Of a stretch of DNA of 10,000 nt, positions 1 to 6,752 are shown in pieces. The position numbers and the translations under genes were made by a program. Numbering within the stretch: position 1 is the first letter of the stretch; each line of letters begins with the position of its first letter. The notes beneath the pieces were generated by a model, which did no database searches, was not told the DNA's origin, and saw only the letters and a list, made by a program, of their open reading frames with translations. This stretch comes from Kiritimatiellota bacterium (GTDB taxonomy: Bacteria; Verrucomicrobiota; Kiritimatiellia; JAAZAB01), in contig VSJD01000099.1 of the NCBI GenBank assembly GCA_008636095.1, positions 1 to 10,000 of the forward strand, written 5' to 3'.

Positions 1-2007
1 GGCGTATTCCGGCTTGGAAAGAAGCCGCATGGCGTCCTCCACGTTGCCGAACCAGAGATTCGGATTACGACCCATTTGCCGGGCCAGCGTGCGCGCGTCC
101 AGCACATGCCCCGCGCCGGCGTTATACGAGGCCAGCGCAAAAAATACGCGGTTGCTCGTATCCAATTCTTGCGGTCCGCGGTCCTGCATGGTGTCCAGGT
201 ATTTTACCCCGGCATGAATTCCGGTAGGCGGATTCTTTATATTCCGAAATCCCATCTCTTTGGCCGTGCGGGGCATAACCTGCATGAGCCCGCGCGCGCC
301 CGATGACGACACCACGTTCGGGTCGAACCGGCTTTCCTGGTACATCTGCGCCACGATCAGGCGCCAGTCAAAATTATACATATCCGCGAACCGGCGCACC
401 AGGGGATCATACGGGGAAATACTGCCATCCGGATAAAGGCGAGCTTGCGCCTGTACGGCTTTCCGGATTTTAGCGGGGCTTTTGAAGTACAGGTTATAAA
501 CGATGTTGTAATCGGTGTTGCGGTATTCCTTTTTCCAGAATGCATTGATGGCCTGGAGCAATTGCTTGTCCTGGGCGCGCACGACCCAGCCTTCCGGCTG
601 GGGTGCACCCAGGGTCAGGACGTTCTTAATGCCGTCAAGCCAGCCCAATGCCATGGCTAATACTTGATCATCCACCACCGTCAAATCAATTTTGCCTTCG
701 GCCACCCATTCGAGCAAGTCATCAGGCTGGGCGCCGGCCGGCGCCGACCGGCGGTTAACCTTGATGCCCTGGCTGCGCAGGTTACCCAGCAGGGTCCACG
801 GGTACGAGGAGCGCGGCGCCATGATTTCGCGCCCCGCCAAGTCCTGGACAGTTTTAACGCGGTGCTCGGTAGTACGGGCCACGACCGTTTCAGCCGCATA
901 ATTATATGGCACGGAAAATTCAACGCCCAGGGCCCGTCGTTCGTTGGTGACGGTCAGGAAGGCGGCGATGAAGTCGCCGCGCCCGGCCAACAGCATGGGA
1001 ATCAGGGCGTCATAATCGTTCGCCACGATCACTTCCAATTGCAGGCCGTTTTGTTTGGCGAACCGGCTGGCCATCTCGTATTCGAACCCCTTGAGATCGC
1101 CTTTCCAGAGAAAATACGTGGCGGTCGTATTGACCGTGAGCATGCGCAAAATTTTACGCTTCTTGATTTGCGGCCAGTCCTCCCGATAGACGGCGGTATT
1201 GCGTGAGGCCAGCGGCGCTTGTTTTAAATAGCTGTCAAGCGCGGCCAGTAACTGCGCGTTCCTGGGGCGCGCGCCCCAGACCAGGCCGCGCTCAATGCCC
1301 AGGTCAAGCACCGGCTTGAAGTCGGAACGGTATTGCCGCGCAATGCCCAGCGAATAAGTGTCGGTCAGGATCAGATCAAGTTTGCCCGCTGTAAGCCGGT
1401 CCAGGATGGCATCAGCGGATAACGTCTCCGGTAGAATCTGCAGACGGATCTCCGGATAGCGCCGATTCAGCAACTGGGCGGTTTCCCATTGGGCCGTGTC
1501 TTTCTGCACGGCGAGCGAGCGTCCTTTCAATTCCGTAATGCGCGTTAGCGCGGAGGCACTAAGGCGGCCCGCAATCAGTTCACGGTAAGAAAAGAGCGGG
1601 GCCGAAAAGGCAAGTTTCTTTTTCAGGGTCTCCGTGGGAGTCAGATAGCTGGCGATGAGATCTCCCTTGCCGGCCAGCAGGGCGGGGACCAGGTCGGCGC
1701 GGGTTTCAACGAAGACCGCGGCCGGGCGAATGCCGAGGGAAGCGCAGAATCCGGTGGCCAATTCAACTTCCCGATTGGGCGGATCCCCCGCGCGGGGGAG
1801 ATACCCCTCATCCTGTCGCAAAAGCAGGAACCGCAGACAGCCGCGTTTCTTCAGGGCGGCCAGGTCGCCGGTTTCGATGTAGTCCGTGACCGGGGCCGCG
1901 CTCTCTTCGGCGGTCGTGGTCCCCGGTGCGGGCGTTTCCGTCTTCTTGCCACAACCCGTCGCCAGAAGCAGGAGCGCAACACCAACCATGATGGTTTTAT
2001 CTAACAT
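1..2007 (-). CDS. MltF-like lytic transglycosylase lipoprotein with two tandem solute-binding domains (3' end cut off by window edge)
   Basis: Predicted periplasmic lipoprotein that cleaves peptidoglycan; the frame is open for 669 codons and runs off the window. The start at 2007 gives a lysine at residue 4, a hydrophobic run (VGVALLLLATG) and a lipobox LATGC with Cys19; the later ATG at 1989 would lose the positive charge. Two SBP_bac_3-like domains follow, about residues 53-275 and 282-500; each has the usual 'LLAG(K/R)GD' and 'LTPTE/LTVTNER' segments. An SLT (soluble lytic transglycosylase) domain begins near 530: 'YQESRFDP' with catalytic Glu558, then 'SGARGLMQVMP' and 'ALASYNAGAG'. E. 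coli MltF has one solute-binding domain before SLT, so this protein carries an extra one. A ligand-sensing or allosteric role for these domains is inference. It starts 31 bases after the UroD-like gene and may be co-transcribed with it. The family call is firm; the exact name is not. Confidence 0.9.
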   Translation of the reverse strand, partial: MLDKTIMVGVALLLLATGCGKKTETPAPGTTTAEESAAPVTDYIETGDLAALKKRGCLRFLLLRQDEGYLPRAGDPPNREVELATGFCASLGIRPAAVFVETRADLVPALLAGKGDLIASYLTPTETLKKKLAFSAPLFSYRELIAGRLSASALTRITELKGRSLAVQKDTAQWETAQLLNRRYPEIRLQILPETLSADAILDRLTAGKLDLILTDTYSLGIARQYRSDFKPVLDLGIERGLVWGARPRNAQLLAALDSYLKQAPLASRNTAVYREDWPQIKKRKILRMLTVNTTATYFLWKGDLKGFEYEMASRFAKQNGLQLEVIVANDYDALIPMLLAGRGDFIAAFLTVTNERRALGVEFSVPYNYAAETVVARTTEHRVKTVQDLAGREIMAPRSSYPWTLLGNLRSQGIKVNRRSAPAGAQPDDLLEWVAEGKIDLTVVDDQVLAMALGWLDGIKNVLTLGAPQPEGWVVRAQDKQLLQAINAFWKKEYRNTDYNIVYNLYFKSPAKIRKAVQAQARLYPDGSISPYDPLVRRFADMYNFDWRLIVAQMYQESRFDPNVVSSSGARGLMQVMPRTAKEMGFRNIKNPPTGIHAGVKYLDTMQDRGPQELDTSNRVFFALASYNAGAGHVLDARTLARQMGRNPNLWFGNVEDAMRLLSKPEYA
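730..745. repeat. Perfect 16-base GC palindrome within the transglycosylase gene
   Basis: GGCGCCGGCCGGCGCC equals its own reverse complement and lies in the codons for 'APAGA' in the second solute-binding domain. One of three such palindromes in this gene. Confidence 0.7.
1262..1279. repeat. Perfect 18-base palindrome within the transglycosylase gene
   Basis: CTGGGGCGCGCGCCCCAG is fully self-complementary. It codes for part of 'GLVWGARPRN' near the end of the first solute-binding domain. Confidence 0.7.
1784..1799. repeat. Perfect 16-base palindrome within the transglycosylase gene
   Basis: TCCCCCGCGCGGGGGA is fully self-complementary and codes for 'LPRAGD' early in the first solute-binding domain. 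Confidence 0.7.
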
Positions 2008-2038
2008 TACAAGCCCCGTTAGTTTGTGAAAATCCAGG

Positions 2039-3256
2039 TTAACGCCATACTTCCGATATAATCTCTCTCGTCAATTGTACCCAGCGCCGAACCCGGGCCG
2101 GATCTTTTTCCACAGTTTCCACGTCCTTAAGGGTAATATCCACATGGCATCGGCGGCAGGCTTTCAAGTCGCGGCTGATGATTTTCCGAATGCGCGCCGC
2201 ATCAAAATTATAACTCACCATATCCGCCGGACTTGGGCGATAACTCAGCACATAATCGCGCCCGATCTGTTCCGCACAAAGGGCAACATCCGCCGCCGGC
2301 GCAACCGCAATCCGGCGCAAATTGGGAATCTGCCGCAACATATCTATTTTACGCGTCAAATCTTCGCAGCAACCGTAGGCAACTAAGCCAAAGTGCCGCA
2401 AAATCGGCAATTGATACTGCAGTAAAAATTCATTGTGCATCGCCGGTGACACCCCGGTAAATTCCTGCGCCGCCATAAACGCCCATAATTGCCGGCGCTT
2501 CACGCCATTGACGTTCGGTGCCGGATCCGACAATTCCTCCGCATAGGGCATAGCCTGATTCTCATGTGCGCCAAGCCCCCAATCCCCCGCCGCTTCCGCC
2601 TCAGCGTGGACTTTGAGAACACCGGCGCTTATAAATTTAACGAGACTATGCAACCATGCGGGATTATCGTACATATCCGCCATAAAGTTTTCAATTCCCC
2701 GCAAACGGCCCAAATAAGTGGAAATATCTCCTTCCCACATCCTGTAAAACGGCGCGCGATCAAGATTTATGGTTACGAGGTCGCCAATGGCCTCCTGCAA
2801 GCGCTCCACATTGGCGGCAGTTTTCGGTTCATCAATTTCATGACTGGGAACAGCCAGTTTTTTCAGATCTTCAGAAGTTTTTAGCGGATAATCTATCTTA
2901 TATGAACCGCCCTCTTCACCGGAATAATGGCGGCCTATTTCCACACCCCATCCGGCCTGCCGATGGACGGCCTGAACCGTCACCCACGGCTCGAATACCG
3001 AATCGTCGTTTAATGAGTCCCAGAACAACCGGCGTCGGAAAAAATCCTCGTATTGCCTGAACAATGAATCTTTGCAAACACATTTTGATTCCGGCATTTC
3101 CGGCCAGGCAAAGGCCCTGACATAAATGAGCGGACGAGTCTCTTTCAGGCTGTTATGTTTTCTCCACAGGTCGCGGCGGATTTTCTGGGTAGGGCTCGCA
3201 CATATTGCCGCGTAACGCTGGGCCAAATCGCGCAAAATGGTTTTGTCTTTATTCAT
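2039..3256 (-). CDS. UroD-superfamily protein of the Cys-Cys-Glu type, 405 aa
   Basis: Uroporphyrinogen-decarboxylase-fold (TIM-barrel) protein, more likely a methyltransferase or demethylase relative (MtaA/CmuA/MtbA group) than a haem enzyme. I chose the ATG at 3256 because AAGGAAG (3268-3262) lies just upstream; the frame stays open to 3325, but that extension would overlap the preceding gene. Visible landmarks are 'INLDRAPFYRMWEGD' (about 163-177), 'EFTGVSPAMHNEF' (265-277), 'YGCCEDLTRKIDMLRQIPNLRRIAV' (294-318, containing Cys296, Cys297 and Glu298) and Cys327. The usual H-x-C zinc site of MtaA/CmuA proteins is replaced by the Cys-Cys-Glu segment. The C-terminal 'SYRPSPADM' resembles the substrate-side loop of this family. 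It lies 25 bases after the other UroD-like gene and 31 before the transglycosylase, so an operon is likely. No corrinoid-binding protein is adjacent, so the methyl acceptor and substrate cannot be named. Confidence 0.85.
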   Translation of the reverse strand: MNKDKTILRDLAQRYAAICASPTQKIRRDLWRKHNSLKETRPLIYVRAFAWPEMPESKCVCKDSLFRQYEDFFRRRLFWDSLNDDSVFEPWVTVQAVHRQAGWGVEIGRHYSGEEGGSYKIDYPLKTSEDLKKLAVPSHEIDEPKTAANVERLQEAIGDLVTINLDRAPFYRMWEGDISTYLGRLRGIENFMADMYDNPAWLHSLVKFISAGVLKVHAEAEAAGDWGLGAHENQAMPYAEELSDPAPNVNGVKRRQLWAFMAAQEFTGVSPAMHNEFLLQYQLPILRHFGLVAYGCCEDLTRKIDMLRQIPNLRRIAVAPAADVALCAEQIGRDYVLSYRPSPADMVSYNFDAARIRKIISRDLKACRRCHVDITLKDVETVEKDPARVRRWVQLTREIISEVWR

Positions 3257-3261
3257 CTTAT

Positions 3262-3268
3262 CTTCCTT
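3262..3268 (-). promoter_or_regulatory. Ribosome binding site fixing the start of the UroD-like gene at 3256
   Basis: AAGGAAG on the minus strand, 5 bases before the ATG at 3256, is a good Shine-Dalgarno match. It sits in the 25-base gap after the upstream stop codon and favours the 405-residue protein over a version starting at 3325. Confidence 0.7.
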
Positions 3269-3281
3269 AAAACTATATCGC

Positions 3282-4280
3282 CTAACCTGGAACATCAATT
3301 TTCGCCAGTGCGGCAAACTTGGCATACGCCCATTGATCCCATTCTTCTTTGCCCCCGATTCCTTTCAAGTCGCCGTAATTTTTGGCAATGAACCGTCCAT
3401 TTTGATTGAAAAACAGTGCCACCATTCGTTCGGCTGATTTTTCAATCAAGGCTTTATTCCCAGTCGGCATTATCTTCTGGATATCAACCGGCGACCATAA
3501 ACAAACACCCAGTGTTTTCAACTTTGCCGCCAAGCGCTCAATACCGTACAACTCCGGCTGGTCAAATTGAAACGCATTGATACCGACCTCCGCCAAATCA
3601 TCCAGAATAGCCCAGTTATATCCGCACGAATGCATTAAGACCTGAATTCCCGCTTTGTGCGCGGTCCCGCACAGACGCCGGAAGAGCGGCTTGAAAATTT
3701 CGCGCCACATATCGGGATTGATCAGCAAACGGTCTTGAATACCCCAGTCCTCGCAGAAAAAAACGCCGTCGGCGCCGGCGGCGGCGAATTGCCGAATCAC
3801 CCTCTCCAGAAGTCCGGTAACTTTGTCGTGAAGCTCATCTATATGCTCGCGTTCCAGAATCAGGTCCTGAAAGTAGATTTCCATTTTTCGCAAGTATCGG
3901 GAAATGGCGAAAGGAAACCCCGGCAGGCTTCCCAGATGAAATTTATCCGGCGTGGTCTCAAAAGCGGTTCTGACGGAAGCATAGCGCTTAGGCTCGTCAA
4001 AATCCGGCAGGCGCCAATCTTTCAATTGACTCCAGTCCTGGAGTGCCGGCTTGAAGATTTCGCCGCCGGCGCTCATGCCGACCAGCCGATGCCAGGTATT
4101 TCCCCACTCATCGGTATTAAACTCGGTGTTGCCTTCCGTCCATGTTTTTTGTGTCCAAATAGCGGAAGGCAACGGACCGGCTCCCACAAAATCATTCTGT
4201 CTGCCTCCGCCGAAATTCATTCCAAACCGGGTAGCGTTTCCAGAAGATAAATTCCGTTTAATGATTTCGCGTGATGTCAT
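3282..4280 (-). CDS. UroD-superfamily protein with H-x-C zinc-type motif (MtaA/CmuA-like), 332 aa
   Basis: Uroporphyrinogen-decarboxylase-fold protein resembling zinc-dependent methyl-corrinoid:thiol methyltransferases and demethylases. The key sequence is 'VLMHSCGYNWAILDDL' (residues 214-229) with His217 and Cys219, followed by Cys260 in 'GVCLWSPVDIQ'. His-x-Cys plus a later Cys is the zinc and thiol-activating set known from MtaA/MtbA/CmuA proteins. 'GADGVFFCEDWGIQ' (169-182) matches the barrel strand that often reads 'D.i...dD...' in this family. The ATG at 4280 was chosen because a strong AAGGAGG lies upstream; the longer version from 4331 would translate that site as KGGGGNN. The stop at 3282 lies 25 bases before the next UroD-like gene, so the two are probably co-transcribed and may form a pair. 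The substrate is unknown and no corrinoid protein is visible. True haem biosynthetic HemE is unlikely because the conserved HemE N-terminal signature is not visible. Confidence 0.85.
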   Translation of the reverse strand: MTSREIIKRNLSSGNATRFGMNFGGGRQNDFVGAGPLPSAIWTQKTWTEGNTEFNTDEWGNTWHRLVGMSAGGEIFKPALQDWSQLKDWRLPDFDEPKRYASVRTAFETTPDKFHLGSLPGFPFAISRYLRKMEIYFQDLILEREHIDELHDKVTGLLERVIRQFAAAGADGVFFCEDWGIQDRLLINPDMWREIFKPLFRRLCGTAHKAGIQVLMHSCGYNWAILDDLAEVGINAFQFDQPELYGIERLAAKLKTLGVCLWSPVDIQKIMPTGNKALIEKSAERMVALFFNQNGRFIAKNYGDLKGIGGKEEWDQWAYAKFAALAKIDVPG

Positions 4281-4293
4281 ATTATTTCCGCCC

Positions 4294-4300
4294 CCTCCTT
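4294..4300 (-). promoter_or_regulatory. Strong Shine-Dalgarno upstream of the H-x-C UroD-like gene
   Basis: AAGGAGG on the minus strand, followed by GGG. It is a perfect anti-16S match but sits 13 bases from the ATG at 4280, longer than the usual 5-9. The adjoining G-run and GGCGG may shift pairing closer. It rules against the open-frame start at 4331. Confidence 0.6.
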
Positions 4301-4388
4301 TGTAGATAAGTTTGCTGCGAATGGCAAGCATTCAGGCATTGGCTAACTGCCCATGGCTGACCTCGGCGGCGCCGTTGCGATTTATGGA

Positions 4389-5117
4389 TTAAGGACATAG
4401 TCGGCCCAGGATGAAAGGGATGGCCGTTTCGACGCGCAAAATACGTGCGCCGATCTGAACCGGATGGCAACCGCCTGCAACCAGCTTCTCCAGTTCGTAA
4501 GGAATAAACCCGCCTTCGGGTCCGATCACGAGTGTTACCGGCTGTGCCGCGGCATGCGGACAACTATCGCCTGCGCCGGGATGCGCAATGAGCGCCAAGG
4601 TGCCGCGGATCAGTCCGGGCAGTTTGTCTTCGACAAATGGTTTGAAAAGCGGGTGTTGAACCACCTCCGGCAGAATGGTGTCGCGCGCCTGTTCCAGTCC
4701 GAGGACCAGGGCGTCGCGGATGCCGGCCGGACTCAGTGCCGGGCTTTGCCAATAGCTCTTTTCGACCCGGAACCCGTTGATTAAATCCAGGCGTTTTACA
4801 CCCAGGCTGGCGATCGAAAGCAGAACCCGCTTAATGACTTTGGGACGCGGCAGGGCCAGGACCAAGTTGATGGCCAGCGGTGCCGGCGGCGCCTTGCCCA
4901 AGGCGACCTCCATTTCCACGGCAATGGAAGTTGCGGCGGTAATGCGCCCTTTGCCAATCAGCCCGCCGAGCCGACCCACCGTCAGCGTATCGCCAACGGC
5001 CGGCTGGTGAACCTCGAGAATATGTTTCAGACGGCGCCCCATCAGCCGGACGGAATTACGGGAAACAAAATCATTGTCATATAAAAGAATCAGGTTCACG
5101 GTTCCATCTAACTGCAT
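4389..5117 (-). CDS. rsmE: 16S rRNA (uracil-1498-N3)-methyltransferase RsmE
   Basis: SAM-dependent SPOUT-class enzyme that methylates N3 of U1498 in 16S rRNA; 242 residues is the normal RsmE length. The N-terminal PUA-like part holds 'NSVRLMGRRLKHILEVHQPAVGDTLTVG'. The SPOUT knot has the expected segments: 'LALPRPKVIKRVLLSIASLG' (a family strand and helix), 'SYWQS', 'LGLEQA', the SAM-binding 'VIGPEGGFIPYELEKL' and the C-terminal 'IGARILRVETAIPFILGRL'. The start is not settled. ATG at 5117 has only a tight AAGG before it; an in-frame GTG at 5099 would give an N-terminus 'VNLILLYDNDFV' closer to the family's usual beginning. It follows the nitrilase-GDPD gene by 36 bases. RsmE is a housekeeping enzyme, so its place after a transport operon need not imply a shared function. 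Confidence 0.95.
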   Translation of the reverse strand: MQLDGTVNLILLYDNDFVSRNSVRLMGRRLKHILEVHQPAVGDTLTVGRLGGLIGKGRITAATSIAVEMEVALGKAPPAPLAINLVLALPRPKVIKRVLLSIASLGVKRLDLINGFRVEKSYWQSPALSPAGIRDALVLGLEQARDTILPEVVQHPLFKPFVEDKLPGLIRGTLALIAHPGAGDSCPHAAAQPVTLVIGPEGGFIPYELEKLVAGGCHPVQIGARILRVETAIPFILGRLCP

Positions 5118-5153
5118 TTACCCTTAGGAATTGGGTAGTTTCCTGTAACTGAC

Positions 5154-6740
5154 TTACGGTAAACGGCGGGGTACGAAGCCCTGGGCAAACAGCCGGTGCG
5201 CATTATCGGTCAATATGACATCAATACCCCTTTTAACATACTGATGCGCCTCTTCGGGATCGTTAGCATAAAACAGGTTACAGAGAATCCCGGCCCGGTG
5301 TGCCTCGTTGAGCATGGTGTCCGTGACATCTCTCGGGAACTGGGCGCGCCGGCATCCGTAGCGTAGCGTCAGCTCCAGCATGCGCTCCGGTTGCGCCTGT
5401 GCCGCCAGGCAGTCGCGCGCGATTTCCGGAGCATAGGATCTCGCCGCCTCCAAAACATTTTCATCCCCGGCGATGTAAGCGACTTCGAGCAAGCCCCGCT
5501 CACGGATGTGATCACACACGCGCCGAACCAGTTTGGCCTCCGGACCGGGGTCCTTGATATGAATGTTTAAGCCAATCCGTCCCGCCGTCAGTTCCAAAAC
5601 CTCTTCCAGGCAGGGAACGCGTATGCCTTGCCAGGCCTCGCCCAGGCGAATACCGGCATCCGCGTAGCGGATGTCATTCCAGGTCATTTCTGTAACCATG
5701 CCCTGAATATCGGTAGTCCGACTCAAGTCCGGATCATGGCAGACCACGGCACGACCATCGGCGCTTAGCCAAAGATCGAATTCTATTTCATGGGCGCCGA
5801 TGGCCTGGGCGGCCGCGAACGACGGGAGCGTGTTTTCCGGACATACGGTATTCAGGCCCCGATGCGCGCAGACCCACGGCAATGGCGATGCCAAGAGCGC
5901 TCGCCGGTAATCGGTATCCGGTCGGTAAAGCGCCGGGCGCCGCCGGGCGGCAATTAGGGCGCGGTGTTCGATTAGAGGTTGTCCGTGCGATGCCGGTTTG
6001 AGAAACCGTGCTTTTGGTTCCATGACCACGCGTAACACACCAGGCTCACTGCCGGCATCGGCGATTATTTTGCCGGAGGCGTCTGTAACCAGCGAATGTC
6101 CACCCCGATCCGCATGACCTGTCGCGTAGCTACTGCGGATCACACCTGCTCCGGAGTCCAATGCCCGTGCTTGCGCCAGCAAACGGATACGCTCAGGCGT
6201 TTCCGAACGCTGATAGCTGGGCATTAACAAAACGTCGGGTCGAAGCGCCGCAAGGGCTTCGGTAAATTCAGGAAAATAAATATCAAAGCAAACAATAAAA
6301 CCAAAACGTATGCCCGCCACCTCCGCCACGACGGGTACCGCGCCTGCGTGCACGCCTAATGCTTCTTCCGCCGCAGGCAGATGCATCTTGTCATAATAAG
6401 CCGCTATCCGGCCATCCGGACCAAAGATCAACGTCCGGTTCCGCAGAATCTCGTGCTCCATGATCAGGGTGCCAACGGCCAGCCGGGAATGCAGGCGGCG
6501 GGCCTCGTCCGCGAGATGGGAAAGAAACACTTTGCCATGATTGCTAATAAATTGCCGGCATGCTTTGGGCGTGCCCTGGTCCAAGCTGGGGCAGTTGGCG
6601 TATTCCGGAAGCAGAATTAAATCGCAGTCGTTAGGCGCCAATGCCGCCAATTGGTCTTGTTGCCAGGCCAGACAGGCGGTGGCCGCCGCCACAGTTGGCA
6701 AGGCGGGATATGGCGGTTGCAGAACGGCGACCTTCATCAT
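5154..6740 (-). CDS. Nitrilase-superfamily amidohydrolase fused to a glycerophosphodiester phosphodiesterase (GDPD) domain, 528 aa
   Basis: Two enzymes in one chain. Residues 1 to about 262 are a carbon-nitrogen hydrolase with the Glu-Lys-Cys triad: Glu46 in 'LLPEYANCP', Lys118 in 'YYDKMHLP', Cys151 in 'IVCFDIYFPE'. Proteins of this type hydrolyse amides, ureido groups or nitriles. Residues about 288-525 form a complete GDPD TIM barrel: 'AHRGLNTVCPENTLPSF' with His293-Arg294 and Glu302, 'EIEFDLWLSADGRAVVCHD' with Glu320, Asp322 and His335, and the closing 'IDVILTDNAHRLF'. The strand that normally reads 'LNIEIK' is 'LNIHIK', so the metal-ligand Glu is His394; Lys396 is kept. GDPD enzymes release an alcohol and glycerol-3-phosphate from phosphodiesters. 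No signal peptide is visible, so both halves should be cytoplasmic. AAGGA (6752-6748) lies 7 bases before the first of two consecutive ATGs, and the gene follows the ABC ATPase by 12 bases. Linked processing of one imported compound is inference. Confidence 0.93.
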   Translation of the reverse strand: MMKVAVLQPPYPALPTVAAATACLAWQQDQLAALAPNDCDLILLPEYANCPSLDQGTPKACRQFISNHGKVFLSHLADEARRLHSRLAVGTLIMEHEILRNRTLIFGPDGRIAAYYDKMHLPAAEEALGVHAGAVPVVAEVAGIRFGFIVCFDIYFPEFTEALAALRPDVLLMPSYQRSETPERIRLLAQARALDSGAGVIRSSYATGHADRGGHSLVTDASGKIIADAGSEPGVLRVVMEPKARFLKPASHGQPLIEHRALIAARRRPALYRPDTDYRRALLASPLPWVCAHRGLNTVCPENTLPSFAAAQAIGAHEIEFDLWLSADGRAVVCHDPDLSRTTDIQGMVTEMTWNDIRYADAGIRLGEAWQGIRVPCLEEVLELTAGRIGLNIHIKDPGPEAKLVRRVCDHIRERGLLEVAYIAGDENVLEAARSYAPEIARDCLAAQAQPERMLELTLRYGCRRAQFPRDVTDTMLNEAHRAGILCNLFYANDPEEAHQYVKRGIDVILTDNAHRLFAQGFVPRRLP

Positions 6741-6747
6741 ATAGGGT

Positions 6748-6752
6748 TCCTT
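6748..6752 (-). promoter_or_regulatory. Shine-Dalgarno of the nitrilase-GDPD gene, abutting the ATPase stop codon
   Basis: AAGGA on the minus strand directly follows the ATPase stop codon (TAA, 6755-6753) and is 7 bases from the ATG at 6740. The packing argues for translation from a shared message with the ATPase gene. Confidence 0.65.

Noticed and set aside
664..1206. Open frame of 180 codons on the plus strand.
   Set aside because: It lies wholly inside the transglycosylase gene, resembles no family I know, and is expected as a shadow in GC-rich DNA.
4299..4327. Promoter-like TTGCCA - 17 bases - TACAAA on the minus strand before the H-x-C UroD-like gene.
   Set aside because: The -10 half matches only four of six positions and overlaps the strong Shine-Dalgarno, so transcripts starting from it would lose that site.
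4360..4376. GC-rich CGGC-GGC-GCCG inverted repeat after rsmE, considered as its terminator.
   Set aside because: The stem is only 4 bp and no T-run follows on the minus strand.
5138..5164. Imperfect 11-bp inverted repeat across the nitrilase-GDPD stop codon, possibly a terminator.
   Set aside because: In minus-strand RNA the stem has two mismatches (A-G and C-A), few GC pairs and no T-run after it.
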